Both the position numbers and the translations under genes were made by a program. Positions 1 to 6,749 of a stretch of DNA of 19,312 bases are shown here, piece after piece. Each line of letters opens with the position of its first letter. Position 1 is the stretch's first letter. The notes beneath the pieces are model-generated. The model was given only the letters and a program-made list of their open reading frames with translations. It was not told where the DNA came from and ran no database searches. This DNA comes from Deltaproteobacteria bacterium (GTDB taxonomy: Bacteria; Myxococcota_A; UBA9160; JAFDET01), in NCBI GenBank assembly GCA_019310195.1, contig JAFDET010000111.1, positions 1 through 19,312 of the forward strand, written 5' to 3'.

Positions 1-1
1 C

Positions 2-124
2 CTGGATGGCGGAGGAGATGGATTGCAGCTGCGTCGTCACGATCTCTCGTTCGATCGTCGTCAGCGGAATCGTGCAGAAGGCACGAACGGCGCGAAAGCA
101 TGAGATCAGCTCGCTTGTGTTCAT
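2..124 (-). CDS. Hypothetical protein, partial, runs off the left edge
   Basis: An open minus-strand frame begins with ATG at 124-122 and stays open to the window edge (41 codons). The peptide begins MNTSELISCFRAVRAFCTIP and reads like real protein, with mixed polar and hydrophobic residues and mostly G/C third positions, unlike the arginine-rich shadow on the plus strand. Its ATG overlaps the TGA of a preceding minus-strand frame (ATGA at 124-121), a common sign of translational coupling; that upstream frame is itself weak (best part 234-121, ending HAFFRILQR). No Shine-Dalgarno sequence is obvious. I recognise no family. It could be a fragment like its neighbours. Confidence 0.35.
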   Translation of the reverse strand, partial: MNTSELISCFRAVRAFCTIPLTTIEREIVTTQLQSISSAIQ

Positions 125-287
125 CGTTGCAGAATACGGAAGAAGGCGTGCACCCTCTCGCCAGCAGCCATGCCTGACGGACGCGCGAACTCACTCGCGA
201 GGAGGCTTGGACTGTCCACTCCGACACAGGTCATGCGGAAGCGGGCCGCCCCCGGGTCGGGGCGGATGAAGGGGCTCCACCTTCGCG

Positions 288-412
288 TCAGTTGTCCTCG
301 TTGAACTGCTCGGCCCAGCCTCCCACAAGCCAAACGCGACTGCCACCAGGTCGGGAGGCTGGTCATCGACCTCGAGCCCCAGTCCTAGCTCGTGAATCCG
401 CCGGCCGCTCAC
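288..412 (-). pseudogene. Frameshifted gene fragment of unknown family
   Basis: Reading the minus strand from 412, one frame gives RIHELGLGLEVDDQPPDLV. After about position 348 a different frame gives SRVWLVGGWAEQFNEDN followed by TGA at 290-288. Inserting one G in the GTGG run near 347 joins the two into one smooth sequence with a natural-looking acidic end. I infer a gene 3' end damaged by a one-base deletion; a sequencing error would look the same. No family is recognised. The rest of 125-502 contains only weak open frames and no clear gene. Confidence 0.3.
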
Positions 413-502
413 GGCCCGTGCTAGCCTCGATCTGGCTCTGCTCGAGGTTGCGGGGGGCGGTCTCTGAGCAGCGATCCCTGCTCAGAGCTGGGAGAATCGA
501 TC

Positions 503-697
503 GTGCCGCAACGTCTCTGCCCCAATATGAACCACAGACGCGGAGATGCTCCCGTGCGCCATTGCCCGGACTGTGGCGAGGTGGTGAATGCGGCCATCCG
601 CGTGGGAGGCTGTCTGGAATCGCGGCACGCAGAGCAACGACGTAGACAGACCGTGTACTGCGTGGATTGTGGCGAGCAGCTGATCCAGGGAAGATGA
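503..697 (+). CDS. Small zinc-ribbon protein (64 aa)
   Basis: The GTG start at 503 has a purine-rich Shine-Dalgarno (GGGAGA, about 490-495) roughly seven bases upstream. The peptide begins MPQRLCPNMNHRR and carries CPDC at residues 22-25 and CVDC at 53-56, plus single cysteines at 6 and 37. Two CxxC knuckles in 64 residues predict a zinc ribbon. Phrases such as NHRR, CGEVVN and CVDCGEQLI look conserved, and from memory similar short proteins occur in deltaproteobacterial genomes; I cannot verify this here. No catalytic domain, signal peptide or membrane segment is visible. It is monocistronic and converges on the CtpA-like gene. A role in nucleic acid or protein binding is only a guess. Confidence 0.6.
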   Translation: MPQRLCPNMNHRRGDAPVRHCPDCGEVVNAAIRVGGCLESRHAEQRRRQTVYCVDCGEQLIQGR

Positions 698-722
698 CCT
701 CGCCCACAACGAGCTAGCGAGG
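698..722. terminator. Hairpin between convergent genes
   Basis: CCTCGC (698-703) and GCGAGG (717-722) form a perfect six-base stem around a 13-nt loop. It lies immediately after the stop of the zinc-ribbon gene and eight bases from the stop of the oppositely oriented CtpA-like gene, so it could end transcription from both sides. There is no strong U tract on either strand, so intrinsic termination would be weak. Confidence 0.35.
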
Positions 723-729
723 CGTCGAA

Positions 730-2097
730 TTAAAACGGCGTTTGATCACCTCCAGACGCGCCCTCTCCAGCCGAGGTCTGGAGCTCGCGGGCCTTCTGGC
801 TCCCCTTCATGCCCTCGAAGTAGCTGCGACTCTTCAGGACCTCGAGCGCGCGGTCGAGCTGGACGTCGGACTGGGCCCCCCGTCCCCCCTCGAGACCGTC
901 CTCCCCGAGATTCGGCTCCGGGGTGGCACGGCGCGGCGCAGCCGGGTCCTTCGGGGCCTCCCAAGCCAGCACCGCGCCGACCGCGATGTCCGGTGTGATG
1001 CCGACCTCCCGGATGGGGCGCCCGCTCGGCGTGTAGTAGAGGGCGGTCGTGAGCCCCAGCCTTCCTCCCCCTTCGAGGGGGTAGAGCGTCTGCACGGATC
1101 CCCTCCCGAAGGTCTTCGTGCCAACGATGAGCGCGCGCTGGTGATCCTTCAGGGCGCCGGCGAGAATCTCCGAGGAGCCCGCGGTGCCCGCATTCACCAG
1201 AACCGTGACCGGGTAGCTCGGCTCTGTTCCCGCCGCGTGCGCACGAAACTCCCGGCGTTGACCCTCGATGCGGCCCTCGGTGTAGGCGACGAGACCTTCG
1301 GTCAGCCAGACGTCGGCGACCCGCGCCGCCTGCTCGAGGAGTCCACCCGGGTTGTTCCGGAGGTCGAGGATCAACCCCTCGAAGGAACCGTCCGCCTCCT
1401 CGTGGAGCTGCCGGAGAGCGCGCTCTAGATCCTCGAGCGTGCCTTCCCGGAAAGCTCGGATGCGAACGTACGGATACCGGGGCTCGAGCATCCGCCCCTC
1501 CACGGGGCGGACCTTCACCACCTCGCGCACCAAGGTGTAGGGCTGCGGCACGTCGGAGCCCCGGCGGAGCACATGGATCGTGACCTTCGATCCCTTCGGT
1601 CCGCGCAGCAGCCGAACCGCTTCGAAGAGCGTCATGCTCTCGCTTGAGCGGCACTCCTCGCTCCACTCCTCGGTTGGGTCCGTAGGACAAATCGAGGCGA
1701 TCTGATCGCGCGCCCGGATATCGGCCTTGGCTGCCGGGGTGCCGTCGACGGGTGAGACGACCTCGATAGAGCCGTCCCTTCGCTTGGTGATCTCGATCCC
1801 CAGGCCCTGAACCTCGCCGCTCGCATCGCCCCGCAGCGCCGCGTAGGCGTCGCTGTCGAGAAAGGCGGAGTTGGGATCGAGCTCCGCCAGCAGGCCGCGC
1901 ACCGCCCCGAGGACGAGGCGGTGCTCGTCCACCGGCTCCAGGTAGTCGCGGCGCACGACGTCGAGGACCCTGGTGAAGAGGTTCAGCTCGTCGTCGCGGA
2001 CTCCCGCGAGCCTGCTGCCGCCGCCGATCCCACCCAAGAGAAGCGCCGCCCCCCCGGCGAGAAAGGTCAACACCAACCCCGTTCGCAGGTGACGCAT
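730..2097 (-). CDS. CtpA-like S41 family PDZ protein, probably catalytically inactive
   Basis: Carboxyl-terminal processing proteases (peptidase family S41A) are periplasmic Ser/Lys proteases that cut envelope proteins. I choose ATG 2097 (455 aa) because it places a signal/anchor segment (MRHLRTGLVLTFLAGGAALL) at the N-terminus; a TTG start at 2175 would add 26 charged residues. A PDZ domain lies at about residues 95-180, with an insertion holding two cysteines (137 and 149) that could pair. The S41 core follows, with DLRNNPGG at 245-252. The active-site motif, SASASE in E. coli Prc and CtpB, reads TAGSSE here, so Gly307 stands where the nucleophilic Ser should be. The FGKG motif reads FGRG, so Arg332 replaces the general-base Lys. 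I infer a pseudoprotease or a scaffold-like PDZ protein; a shifted nucleophile at Ser308 is possible. The C-terminal 80 residues are low complexity. The family call is firm, the activity call is by hand alignment. Confidence 0.9.
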   Translation of the reverse strand: MRHLRTGLVLTFLAGGAALLLGGIGGGSRLAGVRDDELNLFTRVLDVVRRDYLEPVDEHRLVLGAVRGLLAELDPNSAFLDSDAYAALRGDASGEVQGLGIEITKRRDGSIEVVSPVDGTPAAKADIRARDQIASICPTDPTEEWSEECRSSESMTLFEAVRLLRGPKGSKVTIHVLRRGSDVPQPYTLVREVVKVRPVEGRMLEPRYPYVRIRAFREGTLEDLERALRQLHEEADGSFEGLILDLRNNPGGLLEQAARVADVWLTEGLVAYTEGRIEGQRREFRAHAAGTEPSYPVTVLVNAGTAGSSEILAGALKDHQRALIVGTKTFGRGSVQTLYPLEGGGRLGLTTALYYTPSGRPIREVGITPDIAVGAVLAWEAPKDPAAPRRATPEPNLGEDGLEGGRGAQSDVQLDRALEVLKSRSYFEGMKGSQKARELQTSAGEGASGGDQTPF

Positions 2098-2382
2098 GGC
2101 TCTCGACTGCTCCCCGCGGCTCGAACGGCGAGATCTCTCCGTGGGAACACGCCATCGGTTGCTCGGCCGTTCCAACGGACCGCAACCATAGTAGCCTCAT
2201 GGGCGGTGCCCGCCGCGCGGGCCCAGTCCATTCGGCTTCGAGCGGTTCGGTTGAATGCGAGTTTCGAGCGAAGCCGTCGCAAGACCTCTCTCCCACCTTG
2301 GGAAATCCGTCGTTCACCGGAAGCCACCCGGGAGGCCACCGGGGATCACCGCTATGCTGAGGAAGCCCAGCCCGGAGGCAGC

Positions 2383-2562
2383 ATGAGATCGAGCCCTCAG
2401 AAGCGCGGGAGGATCAGCAGGTGGTGGAACAGTGTGCAATGGCGGCGCCTGCTTGGAAGAAATCCGGCCCCTGGGAAGGACAGCCTGGGGCGTTCTCGTA
2501 GACATCGCAGAGTCACGGTAGAGGATCTCTATCCCAAAGCCGAGAATGAGAACGAGGAGTAG
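2383..2562 (+). CDS. Hypothetical small basic/acidic protein (59 aa)
   Basis: ATG at 2383 is preceded by GGAGG (2374-2378) with a four-base gap, the best Shine-Dalgarno in the left part of the window. The 59-aa peptide has a tryptophan- and arginine-rich first half (ISRWWNSVQWRRLLGR) and ends in an acidic tail (VTVEDLYPKAENENEE). This charge split could suit binding to nucleic acid or membrane, but no family is recognised. A short GCGCT/AGCGC hairpin (2562-2574) starts on the last base of the stop codon. The opposite strand has an overlapping frame with a hydrophobic stretch, but it lacks a convincing start. The 285 bases between this gene and the CtpA-like gene show no feature beyond possible promoters. 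Confidence 0.4.
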   Translation: MRSSPQKRGRISRWWNSVQWRRLLGRNPAPGKDSLGRSRRHRRVTVEDLYPKAENENEE

Positions 2563-2687
2563 CGCTGTCAGCGCCGGGGAGGCTGCCGTAGCACCGCGGC
2601 ACGGGATCAAGAAGAAGCGCGCGCGACATACCGCCTGCGCGTTGCGCCAGAAAGGCCACGGAACGTCACTTCCCGCCGACAGCCCGT

Positions 2688-2876
2688 TCAGCCGTCGTGG
2701 TCGAGCTCGCATCGCTGCCACGCATCGGACGCGAATGCCGTCAGAAGGATGTGCTCCCTCTGTATCGATCGCTCGAACTCGTAAAACGCGAGTACGCCTG
2801 AAGCCGTGATCTCCACCTCGTCGGCTTCGACTCGCTCCTGGCCCGCTTCCGTTCGAACCAGCCACCCTCTCTTCAC
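2688..2876 (-). CDS. Hypothetical small protein (62 aa)
   Basis: The GTG start at 2876-2874 is preceded by a good Shine-Dalgarno (GAGGAGAGG, five to six bases upstream on the minus strand). The peptide starts VKRGWLVRTEAGQERVEADE, followed by VEITASGVLAFYEF and a C-terminal half with LLTAFASDAWQRCEL. The pattern of short alternating beta-like stretches resembles small beta-rich proteins of unknown function. No motif, signal peptide or membrane helix is seen. The 124 bases downstream of its stop, up to the end of the small plus-strand ORF, hold nothing recognisable. Confidence 0.5.
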   Translation of the reverse strand: MKRGWLVRTEAGQERVEADEVEITASGVLAFYEFERSIQREHILLTAFASDAWQRCELDHDG

Positions 2877-3020
2877 TGTGCCTCTCCTCGCCGAGCCTCT
2901 CCGATCGTGACACGTCCTGCCGTGGCAGAGCGGAGCCAGCCTCCAGCGCCACAACGCGCGATCGGGGTGTAGCAGATGGTTGCCCTGCGCCGTTCCTCTC
3001 TGGCGAGCCCGGCGGCGGTG

Positions 3021-3413
3021 TCAGACCTGCGTGCCGCACATCCGTGGCATGGGTACGTCTCCGGGCGCACGGATCTCCACCTCGGCCCCGCCGGCGGCGG
3101 TGGGCACTGAAGTCCCTGCTCAGAGGGTCACGTCGGAGTCGCGGGGGCACCCGTCAGCATCGTCGAGATCGGGGAGGGCCCCTGCCGTCGGTGGGGCGCG
3201 ACTGGGCAGATCGAGTTCGAGTAGTACCGTGATTTCCTCCGAAGGTACGGAGAGGCTGGAAAAGACGCTCATCTGCTCGGGAGAGAATCCATTTTGCACG
3301 AGCGCGGTCTGGGCGGCAACGACATCCGCCTGGGTTAACAGGTTGCTGACAAAGGGTTCCTCGCTGCTGCAGAGCTTGCACGGATCATCGTATTTCGGTG
3401 CGAAGTGCCGGGA
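3021..3413 (-). pseudogene. Headless CxxC protein remnant with an internal TGA
   Basis: On the minus strand one frame is open from just after a TGA (3416-3414) to TGA at 3122-3120, 97 codons, and continues in the same frame to a second TGA at 3023-3021. The first part reads HFAPKYDDPCKLCSSEEPF, then NLLTQADVVAAQTALVQ, NGFSPEQMSVFSSL and EEITVLLELDLP; the part after the internal stop ends EVEIRAPGDVPMPRMCGTQV. Codon use is protein-like throughout. There is no ATG, GTG or TTG before residue 39, so the 5' end is missing or frameshifted. TGA is a normal stop in this genome (rsmB, def and dnaX end with it), so I call this a decayed gene rather than recoding. The CKLC motif could bind metal. No family is recognised. 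Confidence 0.45.
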
Positions 3414-3484
3414 TCAGAGTGAGAGATACGGTCACCCATGAGGTTCCAATGTGCCGCAGAATCGTTTGTCAGCAACGTGCTAAC
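3334..3484. repeat. Imperfect inverted repeat, 20-bp arms
   Basis: The plus-strand sequence at 3465-3484 (TTTGTCAGCAACGTGCTAAC) matches the minus strand of 3334-3353 at 18 of 20 bases, with a 111-base spacer. Both arms fall in coding-like frames giving FVSNVLT on the plus strand and FVSNLLT on the minus strand, each preceded by a Cys/Ala/Ser/Glu stretch. It may be two inverted pieces of related genes rather than an element terminus. Confidence 0.5.
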
Positions 3485-3543
3485 GGCCCCGGCGACCAGC
3501 TGCGTGGCACAACGACTCCGATCCGCGTTGAGGTGCCGTCGTG

Positions 3544-3630
3544 CTAAAGGGTACCGCGCGGGCCGATTTGTCTCAGCCGGACGGCCAGCGCTGCGAGGCC
3601 GGAGGCGATCAGGAGGGCCGTGGGATCGTC
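3544..3630 (-). pseudogene. PEP-CTERM-like C-terminal tail fragment
   Basis: The minus strand encodes DDPTALLIASGLAALAVRLR and then IGPRGTL before TAG at 3546-3544. PEP-CTERM sorting tails have Pro-Glu-Pro, a hydrophobic helix of this type (often TALLLASGLAALA) and an arginine-rich end. Here the PEP triplet would be degraded to DDP and the basic cluster weakened. Upstream on the minus strand the tail is cut off by the ferredoxin gene. I infer a leftover 3' end of an exported, exosortase-dependent protein. The segment is short and Ala/Leu-rich, so chance resemblance cannot be excluded. Confidence 0.4.
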
Positions 3631-3663
3631 GGATCCCCACTCCTCGCCTATGCTTGCCTCGCC

Positions 3664-3942
3664 TTGACGTGTCTCGCCCGCTTTCTCCCTTCGCGACGCA
3701 GCGTTCGCGTGCCCGCGGGCACGCGTCTTCTGGAGGCGGCTCGCCTGGCCGGACTGCCCCTGACGAACGGCTGCGGAGGATGGGGCGCCTGCGGCCTGTG
3801 CGGTGTTCGAATCATCACGGGCGGCGAGGCCGTGGCGGAAGAGAGCGCGGGTGAGAAGGAGGCCAGACGCCTCACCGGGATCGATGACGACGTGCGGCTG
3901 GCCTGCTTGCGGGAAACGCCGGGCCAGCACGGCGTCGCGTAG
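3664..3942 (+). CDS. [2Fe-2S] plant/adrenodoxin-type ferredoxin domain protein
   Basis: This is a soluble one-electron carrier. TTG at 3664 gives 92 aa starting MTCLARFLPSRRSVRVPAGT, which matches the usual first beta strands; a GTG at 3541 would add an unlikely 41-residue leader that overlaps the PEP-CTERM-like tail. The cluster ligands are Cys37, Cys43, Cys46 and Cys81 (C-x5-C-x2-C-x34-C), with the typical loop GCGGWGACGLCGVRI and later RLAC. In the family the chain normally continues after RLAC for a further strand. Here it ends RETPGQHGVA, and this end is read from the reverse complement of an AlpA-like gene, so the native C-terminus seems to have been replaced at about 3907-3915. No redox partner gene is adjacent. 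The fold and ligands look intact, so it may still be functional. Confidence 0.7.
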   Translation: MTCLARFLPSRRSVRVPAGTRLLEAARLAGLPLTNGCGGWGACGLCGVRIITGGEAVAEESAGEKEARRLTGIDDDVRLACLRETPGQHGVA

Positions 3943-4038
3943 CCAGGTGCGGCCCATGCCGATGCGGGCCAGTACCTGGCGGCGAGTCATGAGGGCGTCG
4001 CCAGCCGGGACGGGTTCGTTGCGGGTGGGGGCTGCCAT
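3907..4038 (-). pseudogene. AlpA-like HTH regulator, C-terminally truncated
   Basis: ATG at 4038 is preceded by a strong Shine-Dalgarno (GAGGAGGA, about eight bases away). The peptide contains MTRRQVLARIGMGRTWLRDA followed by VLARRFPQ, which matches the helix-turn-helix of AlpA/MerR-like excisionase-type regulators carried by prophages and integrative elements (T-R-x-V-x-x-x-x-G-x-x-x-x-x-L, then R-F-P-x). After Gln44 the family continues with a wing and a V-x-W/W-I segment. Here the frame instead runs antisense through the ferredoxin gene and carries no such motif, so the domain is cut after about 44 residues. AlpA-type proteins commonly control integrase or excision, which fits the tRNA beside it. 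The 213 bases between this ATG and the tRNA contain no gene, only G/C-rich potential hairpins such as the CCCGGG pair near 4180-4205. Confidence 0.55.
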
Positions 4039-4251
4039 ACCGTGGTCCTCCTCGGCGCCCCAGGGTCGGACACGGCATGGCGTTGGTAAATCCGCGGCCT
4101 ATCGCCGTGGGAGGGGTCCGATAGACCGCCATCACCAGCGGGCCTGGGGTCGGGAGACGCCGGAACCCCCAATGCACCCCCGGGCTAAGGTGCGGAACCC
4201 GGGAAGCCGCGCTACGCAGGGTAAGTCCCCGCGGCGCAAGGGGAGTTGAGC

Positions 4252-4328
<77 letters not shown>

Positions 4329-4339
4329 ACCGAACGCGG

Positions 4340-4367
4340 AGTATGGCGTCTGGTGCCCTCGCCGCAA
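4340..4367 (-). promoter_or_regulatory. Candidate promoter of tRNA-Pro
   Basis: On the minus strand TTGCGG (4367-4362) and CATACT (4345-4340) resemble sigma-70 -35 and -10 boxes with a 16-base spacer. The -10 box ends 11 bases before the tRNA 5' end, which suits a short leader. Confidence 0.35.
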
Positions 4368-4397
4368 CTGTGGACCCGCTGCGGCTAGAATGCCCCG

Positions 4398-6749
4398 ATG
4401 CCCGCCTTCGAGCCGCTCCCCTTCGCGCTGCTGAGCGCGCTCGGGTTCCTGGCGGCGCTGGGAGTGCTGGCCTGGCGGCCCCGGCTGCCCGTCCGCTTCC
4501 CGATCGCGACCACGGCGCTCCTGGCCGCCGTGTCCATGGTGGCCGTGGTCGCCCTGGTCCGCGTGGAGCCGCTGGGGCTGCGCCTTCGCATCGACCCTTC
4601 CACCGAGCCCCTGCTTCCGACGGGGGACCCGGCGCGGGACGACTACGCGGAAGCGATCCGCCACTTCGGGGCCGACGAGATCTTCGTCATCGCCATGCGA
4701 ACCCTGGACGTCTTCACGTACGAGAGCCTGACGGCGCTCCAGCGGGTGAGCGATTCCATCCGCCAGATCGATGGCGTGCGGGGCGTCCGCAGCCTGATCG
4801 ACGTCTACTCGTTCCGCTACGTCGCCAGCGAGGATTGGGTCGAGGTCCGGCCCTTCATCGAGGAGGTGCCCCAGGACCCGGCCGAGCTCGAGATCCTGCG
4901 CGCCCGGGCCCTGGCCGACCCGGTGTACCGGCGCACCCTGGTCTCCGATGACGCCCGCGCGGCGGGACTCACGGTGTCATTCCGGGAGATGAGCGATGCC
5001 GAGTTCATCGCGCGCGACATCGATGGTCAGATCGCCGCCATCCTGTCGGAGGAGACGACGCAGGAGCGGCGCTTTCACCTGGCCGGGCGGCCCCACGTCA
5101 AGACCCACGTGTTCCACGTGATGATCCGCGACCTGACGCGGCTCATCCCCCTGGCGCTGGTGGCGATGGCAGTCGCCGCGTGGTTTGCGTTCGGCACGCG
5201 CCGCGGCGTGATCCTCACCCTGGGCACGGCCCTGGGCGCCAACCTCTGGACCTTCGCCGCGATGGCCGTCCTGGACTCGGCGCTCACGATCCTGACGACG
5301 CTTCTGGCGCCGACGCTCATTGCCCTGGGATGCGTGTACAGCGTCCACGTCTACGCGCGCTGGGAGGAGGAGCTTGCCAGGTTGGGCGACCCTCGCGCGG
5401 CCGCGGGCGCCGCCGCCGAGCACCTGCGCGCCCCGGTGCTGGTGGCCGGGCTCACCACCGCGATCGGCTTCGGAGCCCTGATGCTCTCGGACGTGCCCGC
5501 GGTCTTCGCGCTGGGCGCGTTCTCGGTCTTCGGGGTGGCCTCGATCACGCTGATCGCCCTGGCTGGGCTGCCGGCGGCCCTGGCCCTGTTGCCGGCGCCG
5601 AGCCGGGCCGGCGCATGGCTGGAGCGGCTGGATGCCGCGCTCGACGCCCGGCTGGCGGCCCTGACCGGCGGCGCGGCCCGCCGCCGGCGGGCCGTGCAGG
5701 CCACAGCGCTGCTGGCCGCCGTGTTGGCGGCGGCAGCGATCCCGCGCATCGAGATCGATACCGACTACCTCTCGTTCTTCAGCCCGGCGGATCCCGTGCG
5801 CCGGGACTTCGAGGCGGTCAACGAGGCGCTGGCCGGGGCCGTGCCGATCTACATTCCGCTCTCGGGAGAGCCGGGAGCGTTCCGCGACCCGGAGCTGCTC
5901 TCTCGGGTGGAAGCCCTGCAGGCGCGCCTCGATGCCGTGCCCGGCGTGAGTCGCACACTCTCCTTCCTGGACACGCTGCGTGTGCTGAACCGCGCCGTAG
6001 AGGGCGACGACCCGGCCGAGGAGCGGATTCCCGACAGCCGCGCCGGCGTGACCGAGCTGCTTTTCATGATCCCCAAGGGCGAGCTGGGCCGCTTCGCCAA
6101 CGTAGACCACAGCCGGGTCAATCTGGTGGTGCGCACCGGCGAGGTCGGCTCCGCGGCCGTGCGCAGCCTGACTGCGCAGCTGGAAGCGCAGGTCGGGGCG
6201 ACGAAGCTGCCCGCCGGCGTGTCCAGCGCCGTCACGGGGAATGCCATCCTGCTGAACCGCAGCGCGGACGGCATCGCGTCGGGTCAGCCGCGCACCGTGG
6301 GTGTGGCGGCCGTCGCCATCTTCGTGCTGATCGCCATTGCTCTGCGCTCGCTGTCCCTGGGCTTCGTGGCGATGGTGCCGAACCTGCTTCCCGTGCTGCT
6401 CTTCTTCGGCCTGCTGGGGGCCGGCGTGGCGCCGCTCTCGCTGCCCACCAGCCTGATCGGGAGCGTCGCGCTGGGCATCGCCATCGACGACACCGCGCAC
6501 TTCCTTTTCCGTTACCGCCGAGAACGCGCGGCCGGCCGCGACGGGATCGAGGCGATCCGCGAGACCGGCCGCCGGGTCGGGCGGCCCATCGCCATCACGT
6601 CCCTGATGCTGTGCGTGGGCTTCGGCGTGGGGGCCTTGTCGGGTTTCGCCTCGCTGCGCGAGTTCGGGCTGCTGTCGGCGCTGACCATGCTCCTGTGCGT
6701 GGTCGCGGACCTGGTGCTGCTGCCCGCCGTGCTGGCCCGCCGCGGCTAG
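4398..6749 (+). CDS. MMPL/RND superfamily exporter (HpnN-like)
   Basis: An inner-membrane RND-superfamily protein of the MMPL type (783 aa), the family that moves lipids or other hydrophobic molecules out of the inner membrane. It has the two-repeat layout: N-terminal helices (about 5-60), a periplasmic loop (to about 245), a helix cluster (about 248-395) with GCVYSVHVYARWEEE at 311-325, a second periplasmic loop (about 440-625) and a second helix cluster (about 630-780) containing GIAIDD, with Asp697 and Asp698 as the likely proton-relay residues. The first repeat has no acidic pair at the matching place, common in this family. ATG 4398 follows a poor Shine-Dalgarno, but no better start exists. 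The gene is convergent with a LolA-like gene. Such exporters are often encoded next to LolA-like proteins, suggesting a joint role in carrying lipid or lipoprotein to the outer membrane. The substrate cannot be told from sequence. Confidence 0.93.
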   Translation: MPAFEPLPFALLSALGFLAALGVLAWRPRLPVRFPIATTALLAAVSMVAVVALVRVEPLGLRLRIDPSTEPLLPTGDPARDDYAEAIRHFGADEIFVIAMRTLDVFTYESLTALQRVSDSIRQIDGVRGVRSLIDVYSFRYVASEDWVEVRPFIEEVPQDPAELEILRARALADPVYRRTLVSDDARAAGLTVSFREMSDAEFIARDIDGQIAAILSEETTQERRFHLAGRPHVKTHVFHVMIRDLTRLIPLALVAMAVAAWFAFGTRRGVILTLGTALGANLWTFAAMAVLDSALTILTTLLAPTLIALGCVYSVHVYARWEEELARLGDPRAAAGAAAEHLRAPVLVAGLTTAIGFGALMLSDVPAVFALGAFSVFGVASITLIALAGLPAALALLPAPSRAGAWLERLDAALDARLAALTGGAARRRRAVQATALLAAVLAAAAIPRIEIDTDYLSFFSPADPVRRDFEAVNEALAGAVPIYIPLSGEPGAFRDPELLSRVEALQARLDAVPGVSRTLSFLDTLRVLNRAVEGDDPAEERIPDSRAGVTELLFMIPKGELGRFANVDHSRVNLVVRTGEVGSAAVRSLTAQLEAQVGATKLPAGVSSAVTGNAILLNRSADGIASGQPRTVGVAAVAIFVLIAIALRSLSLGFVAMVPNLLPVLLFFGLLGAGVAPLSLPTSLIGSVALGIAIDDTAHFLFRYRRERAAGRDGIEAIRETGRRVGRPIAITSLMLCVGFGVGALSGFASLREFGLLSALTMLLCVVADLVLLPAVLARRG

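Noticed and set aside
2314..2660. Minus-strand frame with a hydrophobic stretch (TALLLVLILGFGIEILY) as a small membrane protein
   Set aside because: It lacks a supported start and ribosome binding site, and the plus strand there has a better supported 59-aa ORF.
2852..2862. Eleven-base match (TTCGAACCAGC) to the T arm of tRNA-Pro, considered as an attachment-site duplicate
   Set aside because: It does not reach the tRNA 3' end as an att duplicate should, and it lies inside a plausible small gene, so it is probably chance.
3120..3122. TGA read as selenocysteine or tryptophan
   Set aside because: Several intact genes in the window end with TGA, no SECIS-like structure was evident, and another TGA lies just upstream of the same frame; decay is simpler.
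3438..3540. Plus-strand frame MRFQCAAESFVSNVLT as a gene
   Set aside because: Only the first 15 or so residues look protein-like; the frame then turns into arginine-rich shadow, so it is treated as one arm of the inverted repeat.
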